Below are positions 1-6,625 of a stretch of 7,033 nt of DNA, piece after piece (position 1 is the stretch's first letter; every line of letters starts with the position of its first letter). The position numbers were made by a program, and so were the translations under genes. Origin of the DNA: Rhodoferax sp. GTDB taxonomy: Bacteria; Pseudomonadota; Gammaproteobacteria; Burkholderiales; Burkholderiaceae_C. Below the pieces are notes generated by a model. It made no database searches and was not told the origin of the DNA. It saw nothing but the letters and a program-made list of their open reading frames with translations. The stretch is from assembly GCA_030833685.1 (NCBI GenBank), contig JAURGS010000129.1, positions 1 to 7,033 of the forward strand. Direction: 5' to 3'.

Positions 1-34
1 TTCCCCTCGGATTTGAGTAGCGGGTAACTATGGA

Positions 35-62
35 GTCCAATCCCATAGACAGGAGATTGGAC
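35..62 (+). repeat. 8-bp inverted repeat around a Shine-Dalgarno-like AGGAG
   Basis: GTCCAATC (35-42) and GATTGGAC (55-62) are perfect reverse complements separated by 12 nt. The loop carries AGGAG (51-55), and an ATG follows directly at 63. In RNA the stem would partly occlude that ribosome-binding site. The ATG at 63 is in frame with the secreted-protein gene, but initiating there would put about 32 charged residues ahead of the signal peptide, so its use is doubtful. The repeat is seen directly; a regulatory role is inference. Confidence 0.3.
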
Positions 63-158
63 ATGAAGAGAAGATTTAAGGAGAGAAGCTTTGGTACTGA
101 AACTCCTAACTTATGTGTGGCAAAAGCCCAAGCCGCACATCATTCGAGAAAGCATGAA

Positions 159-641
159 ATGAAAACTCTTAAAGCGCTTTTTATGCAAGGTCTGTTGATA
201 GCTGGATTAGCCTTCGCTGCGTCAAGTCCTGTAATGGCCAGGCAGTGCGTTAAAAATAATTCAGCCACATCTTTGAATGTGCAGTGGTACAACCAAGGCG
301 GATCCCCCGATAGAAACGCCAGCATGGATATAGTTCTCGCTGGTAAGCTGGCTTGCCAAAACAATGCCACGTTGGGATTTTCTACCGTGTCATGTAATGG
401 TTGCGCGTGGGGGCCGGCCGCTGCGAAGACCGCTATCATTGCAGGTGGCGTTGCCCTCTTTGGCGTTTGCGTCGTTGCCACTTCCGGGGAGTGCGTTTTA
501 AATGCGCCAGGCTTCGCAGCTGACACTGTAGCGGCAGTTAAATCTGTTCCACGGACATTCAATGGGCAGTTAATCGTGGCACCGAGCGCAGGAAAGACGG
601 TAACCATTACCGGAACCGCAGTCGGATTGAACGTTCAATAA
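159..641 (+). CDS. Small exported cysteine-rich protein, unknown family
   Basis: A 160-residue product that I cannot assign to a family. The frame is open from 30, but the ATG at 159 is chosen because it begins a classical Sec signal peptide: basic MKTLK, a hydrophobic core at about residues 6-22, and a VMA cleavage site after residue 27. A weak purine-rich GAGAAAG lies 6 nt upstream. The ATG at 63 has a better AGGAG site but would bury the signal. The mature part (about 133 residues) has six cysteines (30, 66, 79, 82, 104, 112), including a CNGC pair at 79-82, so disulfides in the periplasm or outside the cell are likely. Residues 89-108 are hydrophobic and glycine/alanine-rich and could be a membrane or buried strand segment. 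The C-terminal third is rich in Val, Thr and Ala and looks beta-structured. No functional partner is adjacent; the next gene is on the other strand. Export is well supported, function is unknown. Confidence 0.65.
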   Translation: MKTLKALFMQGLLIAGLAFAASSPVMARQCVKNNSATSLNVQWYNQGGSPDRNASMDIVLAGKLACQNNATLGFSTVSCNGCAWGPAAAKTAIIAGGVALFGVCVVATSGECVLNAPGFAADTVAAVKSVPRTFNGQLIVAPSAGKTVTITGTAVGLNVQ

Positions 642-698
642 TCGGCAATGCTGCGGGTGGCTAGCACGGCTACCAAGGCTGATGACTAACGCCTGCGC

Positions 699-725
699 TC
701 TTGTCGCACCGCATGTGCGACAAGA
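699..725. repeat. 11-bp perfect hairpin downstream of secreted-protein gene
   Basis: TCTTGTCGCAC (699-709) and GTGCGACAAGA (715-725) are perfect reverse complements around a 5-nt CGCAT loop. It starts 57 nt after the stop codon of the plus-strand gene. No T-run follows on either strand, so a textbook Rho-independent terminator is not shown. It may be a transcript-end stabiliser, a weak bidirectional terminator or a dispersed repeat unit. The structure is seen directly; the role is inferred. Confidence 0.55.
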
Positions 726-739
726 CGCTTCCACCGCCC

Positions 740-766
740 AGACCAACGCTCACGGAGCGTCGGTCT
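740..766. repeat. Second hairpin, 11-bp stem with one imperfect pair
   Basis: AGACCAACGCT (740-750) pairs with AGCGTCGGTCT (756-766) around CACGG. As plus-strand RNA the stem has one A-C mismatch; as minus-strand RNA that pair becomes G-U, so the stem is continuous in the minus direction. It sits 14 nt from the first hairpin, with the same 11-bp stem and 5-nt loop geometry. On the plus strand a T4 run follows only after 8 more bases. It could act as a terminator for either convergent gene, but the missing adjacent U-tract makes this uncertain. Confidence 0.45.
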
Positions 767-971
767 AAACGGCCTTTTGTTCGGGTAGCGTAGCTTCTGT
801 CAGCCGGTAGTAGTTTATGGCCGAGAAAAAGAATACGCCGAAACTATAAGAATTAACGAGGCACCCTCTTCCTGTGGCCTTTCGGGATGAGTGGCAATCT
901 AGATTTCCGGCGCCGCGCCGTGGAGAAAACAAGATCACCAGACCAGAGCGACGGGAACTCCCGCGCAAGAC

Positions 972-2228
972 TCAATATGCAACGCCACCAAGCTCATGCA
1001 AGATGTAGCTCCACTGGCTGGTTATGTTTCGCCAAGCCGGGTCTCCAGATGGCCGCTTAAAGACTGAGGTCTGGACGAAAACCAGTTTACTTTTCGGCTG
1101 TACAAAGATCGCCTGTCCATAGATTCCTTGAAGAGCAAAGGTTTTCTCGGACTTCCCAAAAAGCCAGGTTTGATAGCCGTATCCCCAAAAAGACGTGGCA
1201 ACCCCAGGCTTGAATGCCTCGGGAACCAGCTTGGGATCGGTTGCCCGCATTAAAAATTCGTAAGGAATCACTTGGACATCACCCACCTTCCCATCATTGG
1301 CTAGCAAAACGCCAATCTTTCCCCAGTCTCGCAGCGTGGCATAGAAGGCACTTTCACCCAACTCGACCCCATCACTGGCAGCCACCGCCCAGTAGGCATC
1401 ATCCTGCGCACCTATTGGGTCCCACAACCATTCTTTCGTCAGGTCGGCTATCGTGCGTTGTGTCGCCCCTCGTAAGACATGCGCCAGGACGGACGTCTGA
1501 GCACTGCCGTAATTAAAACGAGTCCCCTCGGGAAATTCACGCTGGTTGAAGCTGGCAACAGTCTTAGCAAAAGCTTGTCTATCGTTTGACAGAACAGCCC
1601 CCCTAACCCATTTAACGATATCGCTGTCAGGTTCATAGCTGTACTCGTTGAACTTCACACCAGACGCCATGCGAAGCAGAGACTCAATTTTGGTTTCGCC
1701 CCACAGCGTGTTCTTGATGTCGGGGACATATTGCGAAGCCTTATCGTCCAGCGACTTGATGTAACCTTTTTCTAAAGCAATGCCAACGAGCATGCCGGTA
1801 ATCGTCTTAGCCATCGAGAACGACCGGAACGTGGAACGGCTGTTTCTGTCGTACTGGTAGTTTTCGTAAACAATTTCACCGTCTTTTAAAACCATCATGC
1901 TGGTTGCTCGTTGGGAAGCAAAGTACTTATCCCATGCGCCGCCCGGCTTAGCCTGAGGCGGTGCCGCCTCTATGGCTCTGAGCGCCCTTGGATTGGGAGA
2001 GGCTGGAACCTTGGATCCGACCGGGTTACTGAAGCTGTAAACCCGGCATTTTGGGTTGTTGCTGTACTCATAAAAATGTTTACAGGCTGGATAGCCCTCG
2101 AGTTTGCCCAACTCGACCTCATCAACTTCGGCCTTACTCGCCGGCAAAAACGCCACCGAACCAATGACCAATCCGGTCAAGGTTGCACGAACCATGAGGT
2201 GGCGATCAAACAAGTCAAAAATTCCCAT
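972..2228 (-). CDS. Exported serine hydrolase, beta-lactamase / 6-aminohexanoate-dimer hydrolase-like fold
   Basis: A 418-residue protein of the penicillin-recognising serine hydrolase superfamily (class C beta-lactamase, CubicO, EstB and NylB relatives). These enzymes use an SxxK serine nucleophile and a YxS/YxN tyrosine to hydrolyse amides, esters or peptides. Visible here: SMAK at 138-141 (nucleophile S138, general base K141), YGS at 240-242, and a late QGIYGQ at 367-372 where class C lactamases have KTG. Absence of KTG argues against a true beta-lactamase and for a hydrolase of the NylB/EstB kind. The N-terminus has a hydrophobic segment (about 13-30) ending PASKA, consistent with a signal peptide and periplasmic location, after an unusually long 12-residue lead. 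The ATG at 2228 is chosen for AGAGGAG 7 nt upstream; the internal Met12 lacks such a site. Residues 34-95 form a Cys-containing, proline-rich linker (C49, C61) before the catalytic domain. It is divergent from dinB and apparently monocistronic. The substrate cannot be read from sequence. Confidence 0.85.
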   Translation of the reverse strand: MGIFDLFDRHLMVRATLTGLVIGSVAFLPASKAEVDEVELGKLEGYPACKHFYEYSNNPKCRVYSFSNPVGSKVPASPNPRALRAIEAAPPQAKPGGAWDKYFASQRATSMMVLKDGEIVYENYQYDRNSRSTFRSFSMAKTITGMLVGIALEKGYIKSLDDKASQYVPDIKNTLWGETKIESLLRMASGVKFNEYSYEPDSDIVKWVRGAVLSNDRQAFAKTVASFNQREFPEGTRFNYGSAQTSVLAHVLRGATQRTIADLTKEWLWDPIGAQDDAYWAVAASDGVELGESAFYATLRDWGKIGVLLANDGKVGDVQVIPYEFLMRATDPKLVPEAFKPGVATSFWGYGYQTWLFGKSEKTFALQGIYGQAIFVQPKSKLVFVQTSVFKRPSGDPAWRNITSQWSYILHELGGVAY

Positions 2229-2392
2229 GACTTAGCTCCTCTGACGTCGCGAATCAGCTTTTTCAGTTTCAGGTGTTTTTAGCTTATCCTGACAACGAAG
2301 TGAGTAAATATTAGCGCCAAGAAGACGATCGGACCTGTGGGCGACAGAGCGGAAAAACCAAAGTACTGCCAAATCAAATTCCCTGTTCTTGA
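2229..2392. other. Divergent intergenic region, hydrolase / dinB
   Basis: These 164 nt must hold the promoters for both divergent genes, but I cannot point to a convincing -35/-10 pair on either strand. An interrupted CTGT-GGGCG-ACAG palindrome at 2335-2347 resembles LexA half-sites but has a 5-nt spacer rather than the 8 nt of the CTGT-N8-ACAG SOS box. No proper LexA box is visible ahead of dinB. Confidence 0.4.
2236..2242 (-). promoter_or_regulatory. Strong Shine-Dalgarno fixing the hydrolase start
   Basis: On the minus strand AGAGGAG ends 7 nt before the ATG at 2228. This favours Met1 over Met12 (2195), which has no purine-rich site upstream. Confidence 0.7.
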
Positions 2393-3601
2393 ATGAGAAG
2401 AATTTGCCACCTGGACATGGACGCCTTCTATGCGTCAGTGGAGTTGCTGCGTTATCCGCAGTTGAAAGGCCTGCCAATTGTTATTGGTGGCTCCCGCAAT
2501 GCCCAAGGCCGAGTACCCCAGCCCAGTGCCGATCAGCCCTTGAGCAAAATCGCCGTCGCCAGCTTTCCTCGGCTGGCTGGCTACACCGGTCGCGGTGTGA
2601 TCACGACCGCCACCTACGCGGCACGCCAATTTGGCATTGGCTCTGCCATGGGTCTGATGAAAGCCGCCAAACTATGTCCTGAGGCGATCCTGCTCCCGGT
2701 GGACTTCCCGCGGTACCGACACTATTCACAGACCTTTAAAAAAATAATTGTCGATATCGCCCCCACCATGGAAGACCGCGGTATCGACGAGGTTTACATT
2801 GACTTCACAGATGTACCCGGTGGTCAACGCGAAGGGGGGCGTGTCCTGGCCCGCTTGATTCAAAAAACTATTTTTGAGGAAACTGGACTGACCTGCTCTC
2901 TTGGCGTGGCACCCAACAAGCTGCTGGCCAAAATGGCAAGCGAATTCAACAAACCCAATGGGATCGCAATTCTTTTTGAGGAGGACCTCGAGTCACAGAT
3001 ATGGCCCTTAGCCTGCAACAAAATCAATGGAATTGGCCCGAAAACAAGCCAAAAGTTAGACCGCCACGGTATCCAAACCATAGGGCAGCTCGCCCAGCGT
3101 GATCTCAACTGGCTGATCGACCAGTTCGGCCAAAAAACCGGTATGTGGATGTACGCGTCGGCGCGCGGTCAGGACAGTCGGCCCGTTGTGGTGCACAGCG
3201 AGCCAGTCAGCATCAGCAGAGAAACCACATTCGAGCGGGATTTACACGCAAAGCGGGACCGGGCTGCGCTGGGTGAAATTTTCACCCAGCTGTGCCAGCA
3301 GCTTGAGCAAGACCTAGAGCGCAAAGGCTATGTGGCCAAATCAATCGGCGTCAAAGTCCGCTTTGATGACTTCAGCATCATGACTCGCGAGATGACGATT
3401 GAACAACCCACCCGAGTGGCATCCATGATTCGACAACATGCCGGTTTATGCCTGAAACGTTTGCCGCTGCAGCGTGCTATCCGGCTTCTGGGCGTTCGCG
3501 CATCCAATCTTCGGCTTGCAGAACACAAAGGAACATCTGCACATGAGCCTAGGGGTGGTCCAGCTGACAAGCTCCACGCGCCCGACCCTCAACTGTTTTA
3601 G
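2393..3601 (+). CDS. dinB: DNA polymerase IV (Y-family translesion polymerase)
   Basis: A 402-residue Y-family polymerase that copies past DNA lesions in the cytoplasm without proofreading. The palm starts at HLDMDAFYASVE (6-17), with metal ligand D8. The second acidic pair is D132-E133 in GIDEVYID. GRGVITTATYAARQFGIGSAM (66-86) is the finger motif, GVAPNKLLAKMASEFNKPNG (171-190) the palm end, and INGIGPKTSQKL (211-222) the helix-hairpin-helix thumb. The little-finger domain occupies about 260-372, ending LLGVRASNL. A segment of about 30 residues (36-66) lies between PIVIGGS and GRGVI and is absent from E. coli Pol IV; similar inserts occur in betaproteobacterial DinB. The C-terminus PQLF resembles the QLxLF beta-clamp-binding peptide. 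The start is forced: TGA directly precedes the ATG in frame, and the next Met (residue 9) would delete D8. There is no recognisable Shine-Dalgarno and no LexA box. It is convergent with queF, and no terminator is apparent in the 51-nt gap. The protein appears intact. Confidence 0.96.
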   Translation: MRRICHLDMDAFYASVELLRYPQLKGLPIVIGGSRNAQGRVPQPSADQPLSKIAVASFPRLAGYTGRGVITTATYAARQFGIGSAMGLMKAAKLCPEAILLPVDFPRYRHYSQTFKKIIVDIAPTMEDRGIDEVYIDFTDVPGGQREGGRVLARLIQKTIFEETGLTCSLGVAPNKLLAKMASEFNKPNGIAILFEEDLESQIWPLACNKINGIGPKTSQKLDRHGIQTIGQLAQRDLNWLIDQFGQKTGMWMYASARGQDSRPVVVHSEPVSISRETTFERDLHAKRDRAALGEIFTQLCQQLEQDLERKGYVAKSIGVKVRFDDFSIMTREMTIEQPTRVASMIRQHAGLCLKRLPLQRAIRLLGVRASNLRLAEHKGTSAHEPRGGPADKLHAPDPQLF

Positions 3602-3652
3602 GCCAAAGCCCTATGGACGGCTGACCACCTGGCTGAAAGCCCGACGATCCCT

Positions 3653-4498
3653 CTATTGCCGTGCGTTGCGAATGTTATCTGGAGTCGCCTGCGGCGCACT
3701 GCTGCGAAACGGATTGATGTCCAGTCCGCCTCGGCGGGTATAGCGCGCATACACGCTAAGCGTATGGGGGCGACAACGCGTCCAAATGTCCATGAACATC
3801 CGCTCTACGCAATGTTCATGAAACCCTGTGTGCTGCCGAAAGCTGACGATGTAGCGAAGCAAGCCCGCATGGTCTATTTGCGGCCCAAAATAGCTGACTT
3901 GCACCGACCCCCAGTCCGGCTGCCCCGTGACTGGACAATTCGTTTTAAGCAGGTGGCTGACCAGAGTTTCGGTGACGGGCTCTTCTTGCTTAGCTGCGGT
4001 CAAAAATGCAGGTTGTGGCGTGTAGACCGAGCAATCCAGGTCCAAACGGTCAAGGCTCAGGCCCTCCAGCTCGCCCAGTCGCTGCTCGCTAAAAGTTTCA
4101 GGCGAAATCAACTTGACACCCACTGCGCAGCGCATAGCGCCACCATTCCAAACAGCAGCGCTCAAGTCTGTGGCAATGGTTCGTTTCACAGCCTGAACAT
4201 CACCAAACTCGCTCTGGCTGAAGCTGCCCAAGTACAACTTTAAAGACTTGCTCTCTACCAAATGAGTTGATTGGCAAGGCACGGTAATGTGTGCAATCGC
4301 AAGCTGCGGCTTGCCCCTTCGATTCAGCCAACTGAGTTCGTACGCCGTCCACTGATCAGCGCCCAAGAAAGGTACTTGATCGCCCAGACCCATTTCCTCA
4401 CGCTGAGGCGCACGGGCAATCGGAAACAACAGGGAAGCGTCGTACCGGTCGGCGTATGCCGTACCTTGCCCCAACCTGGATTGATCGATAGTCGTCAT
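3653..4498 (-). CDS. queF: NADPH-dependent 7-cyano-7-deazaguanine reductase
   Basis: QueF reduces the nitrile of preQ0 to the aminomethyl of preQ1 using two NADPH, a cytosolic step of queuosine tRNA modification. At 281 residues it is the long, two-domain type found in E. coli (about 282). The signature ESKSLKLYLGSF spans 82-93. The catalytic cysteine is C188 in LKTNCPVTGQPDWG, with the proton-donating D195; H227 and E228 in GFHEHC match the substrate-binding His-Glu pair. All four sit two residues earlier than their E. coli counterparts C190, D197, H229 and E230. The C-terminus has ARYTRRGGLDINPFRS (251-266). No active-site residue is missing. The ATG at 4498 gives family-length protein; no clear Shine-Dalgarno precedes it. 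It stands alone here, with no other queuosine gene adjacent, and lies 131 nt downstream of tctA on the same strand, probably as its own transcription unit. A preQ1 riboswitch is not visible upstream. Confidence 0.97.
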   Translation of the reverse strand: MTTIDQSRLGQGTAYADRYDASLLFPIARAPQREEMGLGDQVPFLGADQWTAYELSWLNRRGKPQLAIAHITVPCQSTHLVESKSLKLYLGSFSQSEFGDVQAVKRTIATDLSAAVWNGGAMRCAVGVKLISPETFSEQRLGELEGLSLDRLDLDCSVYTPQPAFLTAAKQEEPVTETLVSHLLKTNCPVTGQPDWGSVQVSYFGPQIDHAGLLRYIVSFRQHTGFHEHCVERMFMDIWTRCRPHTLSVYARYTRRGGLDINPFRSSAPQATPDNIRNARQ

Positions 4499-4629
4499 GA
4501 CATTGAATTTTTAGAAGTAAAGCATTCCCGAAATTGGTCACAGCCACAAAAGAGCTACCCCCAAGGAAAGCGCACGCAGTTAGGTCGGCCGAACCTCAAA
4601 ACCCAAAAAAATCGACGGACAAAGAACAT
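4499..4629 (-). other. Intergenic region between tctA and queF
   Basis: These 131 nt lie between the tctA stop and the queF start, both on the minus strand. In transcript order there is an imperfect palindrome overlapping the tctA stop (4628-4647), then a T7 run (4605-4611 as read on the minus strand), then a short palindrome centred on CGGCCG (about 4583-4595). The T-run is 16 nt away from the palindrome, so this is at best a poor intrinsic terminator. The queF promoter should lie here, but I cannot identify it with confidence. Confidence 0.35.
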
Positions 4630-4647
4630 TCAGCCGCGCGGTTGAAT
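4628..4647. repeat. Imperfect palindrome over the tctA stop codon
   Basis: ATTCAGCC (4628-4635) pairs with GGTTGAAT (4640-4647) around GCGC. As plus-strand RNA all eight pairs form, including one G-U; as minus-strand tctA mRNA one A-C mismatch interrupts it. The stop codon of tctA (4630-4632) lies inside the left arm. With the T7 run downstream it might end the tct transcript, but the spacing is wrong for a standard terminator. Confidence 0.3.
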
Positions 4648-6135
4648 AAAGCGCCTGGCAAAAATTGGCAGTACAAAACCGATTAAAGCCACCACCAGAA
4701 AACTCATCGCCAGGGGTGAACCATACAGAACTGACAGTTCACCATCGGAAATCGTCAGCGCTCGTCGTAAATTTTTCTCCATCAATTCGCCCAGCAAAAT
4801 GCCCAAAATAACGGGAACCATGGGGACTTCGAGCTTGCGAAGCACCCAGCCAAGCAATCCGAAACCGACCATCACCAACAGGTCAAACGTCGAATTGGTG
4901 ATGCCGTAAATACCGATGAATGAAATCATCGCCACTGCAGGCATCAGGTACATCGATGGGATCTTGAGCAGACGCGTAAACAGCCCCACCATCGGCAAGT
5001 TAAGCGCCAGGAGCATGAAATTACCGATAAACAAAGCGGCTATGAGACCCCAAACCACATCTGGCTGCTGCTGAAACAGCAAGGGGCCCGGCGTGATGTC
5101 CAAGGCCATCAACATTGCAAGTAATACAGCAGTTGTCCCAGAACCTGGTACTCCCAATGCCAACATCGGCACCAACGCGCCCCCGGCTGCAGCATTGTTG
5201 CCAGCCTCCGGCGCCGCGACGCCGCGTGGGTCGCCCTGACCGAACTGACCAGTCTTGCCAGCAGTCCTCTTCTCCAAGGTATAGGCTAGAAACGAACCAA
5301 GCGATGCCCCAGCGCCAGGGAGCACGCCAGCAATAAAGCCGACGACCGTGCCTCGCCCCATGGAACCACTGGTTTGCTTGATCATTGACCAAGGGGGCAC
5401 GACCCGACCCAGCTCCGGCATAGTGGCCGTGGTGTGACTTCCGACCTTGCCGCGCTCTTCAATAAATAGGAACACCTCGGAAAGTGCGAACATGCCAACA
5501 ATCGCCACCAGGAAGTCAATTCCGTCGTACAAATGCACATTACCAAAAGTGAATCGTGGCACGCCCGTCTGCCCATCCACACCTACAAAAGCCAAGGTCA
5601 AGCCCAAACAGGTGGCAAATGCAGCTTTCGCCTGATTACTGCTGGTAACGCCTCCCAGAGTTGCAAACGCCAGCGTGAACATGGCAAAGTACTCGGCCGG
5701 GCCGAACAACAATGCGACCTCAACCAATTGGGGCGCCAGCACGACCAAACCAATCGTGGCAACGAACGCGCCCACAAATGATGCGATACCGGAAATCGCC
5801 AATGCCTCGCCCGCCTGGCCTTTGCGCGCCATCGGATAACCATCAAGCGTGGTCATCATGGCGGGTTCATCCCCGGGAATATTGAGCAGGATGGAAGAGA
5901 TCCGACCTCCATACATAGCGCCGTAATACACGCTGGTCAACAAAATCAAAGCGGGTGTCGCAGCCAATCCGGTTGTGAATACGACCGGAATCATGATCGC
6001 CACACCATTGGACGGCCCTAAACCCGGCAAGGCGCCGATCACAGTACCGAGGAAAACACCCACAAAAGCCAGAAAAAGGTTTTGCCAAGTCAACGCGACC
6101 CCAAAACCCGACATCAACGCATTCAATGTATCCAT
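4630..6135 (-). CDS. tctA: Tripartite tricarboxylate transporter, large permease subunit TctA
   Basis: The large inner-membrane subunit of a TTT-family secondary transporter that imports a carboxylate-type solute delivered by the periplasmic TctC protein. The 501-residue product matches the family's usual length of about 500 and is hydrophobic throughout, with roughly a dozen membrane segments. The family's internal duplication is plain: GALPGLGPSNG (34-44) is echoed by GVLPGAGASLG (270-280), and NIPGDEPAMMTTLDGYPMAR (85-104) by the APEAGNNAAAGGALVP segment (308-323) and GVPGSGTTAVLL (328-339). The ATG at 6135 is preferred over an in-frame GTG at 6144: AGGTGA (6146-6141) stands 5 nt before it, and MDTLNALM is a typical family N-terminus. 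It lies 16 nt after the tctB stop, so the two are co-transcribed and probably translationally coupled. The transported substrate (citrate, another di/tricarboxylate or something else) cannot be deduced; no tctDE two-component regulator is in view. Confidence 0.95.
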   Translation of the reverse strand: MDTLNALMSGFGVALTWQNLFLAFVGVFLGTVIGALPGLGPSNGVAIMIPVVFTTGLAATPALILLTSVYYGAMYGGRISSILLNIPGDEPAMMTTLDGYPMARKGQAGEALAISGIASFVGAFVATIGLVVLAPQLVEVALLFGPAEYFAMFTLAFATLGGVTSSNQAKAAFATCLGLTLAFVGVDGQTGVPRFTFGNVHLYDGIDFLVAIVGMFALSEVFLFIEERGKVGSHTTATMPELGRVVPPWSMIKQTSGSMGRGTVVGFIAGVLPGAGASLGSFLAYTLEKRTAGKTGQFGQGDPRGVAAPEAGNNAAAGGALVPMLALGVPGSGTTAVLLAMLMALDITPGPLLFQQQPDVVWGLIAALFIGNFMLLALNLPMVGLFTRLLKIPSMYLMPAVAMISFIGIYGITNSTFDLLVMVGFGLLGWVLRKLEVPMVPVILGILLGELMEKNLRRALTISDGELSVLYGSPLAMSFLVVALIGFVLPIFARRFIQPRG

Positions 6136-6151
6136 GCTGCTCACCTGACTT

Positions 6152-6583
6152 TCAAAATCCCCAAGGCCCTTTTGCCAGGTTGATACTCAATGCATGCTGG
6201 AAAACCACATAAATACCCAGCGAAATGAGCACCCCACCCATCAGCGCCTGCCGCCACGTCGCACCCAGGCGCCAAGACAAGAAAGATGTCGTCACGGCCG
6301 TTGACGCGACAAATCCAGCCACTGGCAAGGCGTAGGCATAAATCACCAGCACTGCGGCGGTCACCATGAGTTCTAAAACTTTGAACAAACCAGGCCAGTG
6401 CGGCTCTGCATCTGGCTTAAAAAACATAACCAACCCTGACACCGCCATCAGGCCTGAGATTAGCAACGGGAACGCCTTGGGGCCCAGAGGATCCTGGATA
6501 AAACTTTCCTGAATCTGAGTTCCGGCCCAGGCCATGAGAGCCGCAAACAACAAGACAACGACAGCGAATATGCGATCACTCAT
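6152..6583 (-). CDS. tctB: Tripartite tricarboxylate transporter, small membrane subunit TctB
   Basis: A 143-residue membrane protein, of usual TctB length, that partners TctA in the inner membrane. Four hydrophobic segments are visible at about 4-22, 36-55, 68-86 together with 87-104 as a close pair, and 113-133, in keeping with the family's poorly conserved four-to-five-helix layout. The DPLGPKAFP motif (31-39) between the first two helices is characteristic of the family, which often has GPxxFP there. The ATG at 6583 has AGGTGG 4 nt upstream. It lies between tctC and tctA, 97 nt after the tctC stop and 16 nt before the tctA ATG. Its expression is probably lowered relative to tctC by the hairpin terminator in that 97-nt gap. 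Assignment rests on the operon position as much as on sequence. Confidence 0.92.
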   Translation of the reverse strand: MSDRIFAVVVLLFAALMAWAGTQIQESFIQDPLGPKAFPLLISGLMAVSGLVMFFKPDAEPHWPGLFKVLELMVTAAVLVIYAYALPVAGFVASTAVTTSFLSWRLGATWRQALMGGVLISLGIYVVFQHALSINLAKGPWGF

Positions 6584-6625
6584 AGAGCCACCTTGCTCAA
6601 TGGATATCGGTTGACAACATTGGTC

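Larger units (their letters stand above)
642..971. other. 330-nt gene-poor intergenic stretch
   Basis: This lies between the 3' ends of the secreted-protein gene (+) and the serine-hydrolase gene (-), so it is a convergent 3'-3' region. I see no convincing coding sequence. The only open frame of note (765-968, minus, 67 codons) starts with an Arg/Ser-rich stretch, has no domain resemblance, and overlaps one hairpin arm. The left half holds two strong hairpins (annotated separately). The right half holds a GC palindrome (CGGCGC at 908-913 and GCGCCG at 915-920) and a short CGGG/CCCG stem at 952-963, just beyond the hydrolase stop. Neither has a following T-tract on the minus strand. Confidence 0.6.

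Noticed and set aside
140..607. 155-codon minus-strand open frame opposite the secreted-protein gene
   Set aside because: The plus strand has a signal peptide and patterned cysteines; the minus frame has no recognisable domain or start signal.
687..771. Possible integron attC site around the two hairpins
   Set aside because: GACTAAC does not fit the RYYYAAC core and no matching GTTRRRY core is found at the other end; no integrase or cassette array is present.
765..968. 67-codon open frame on the minus strand between the first two genes
   Set aside because: No ribosome-binding site, no domain resemblance, low-complexity Arg/Ser start, and overlap with a hairpin arm; best read as chance.
2335..2347. 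CTGT-N5-ACAG palindrome upstream of dinB as a LexA (SOS) box
   Set aside because: The proteobacterial SOS box needs an 8-nt spacer; here it is 5 nt, so the half-sites are mis-spaced.
3656..4243. 195-codon open frame opposite queF
   Set aside because: It is antisense to a fully conserved queF with all catalytic residues, and its translation shows no family features.
4499..4560. preQ1 riboswitch ahead of queF
   Set aside because: No stem with an A-rich tail of the preQ1-I type, or any convincing pseudoknot, was visible between tctA and queF.
4271..4645. 124-codon plus-strand open frame spanning the queF start and tctA/queF gap
   Set aside because: It overlaps queF and the tctA end on the opposite strand and has a basic, unstructured composition; likely a shadow frame.
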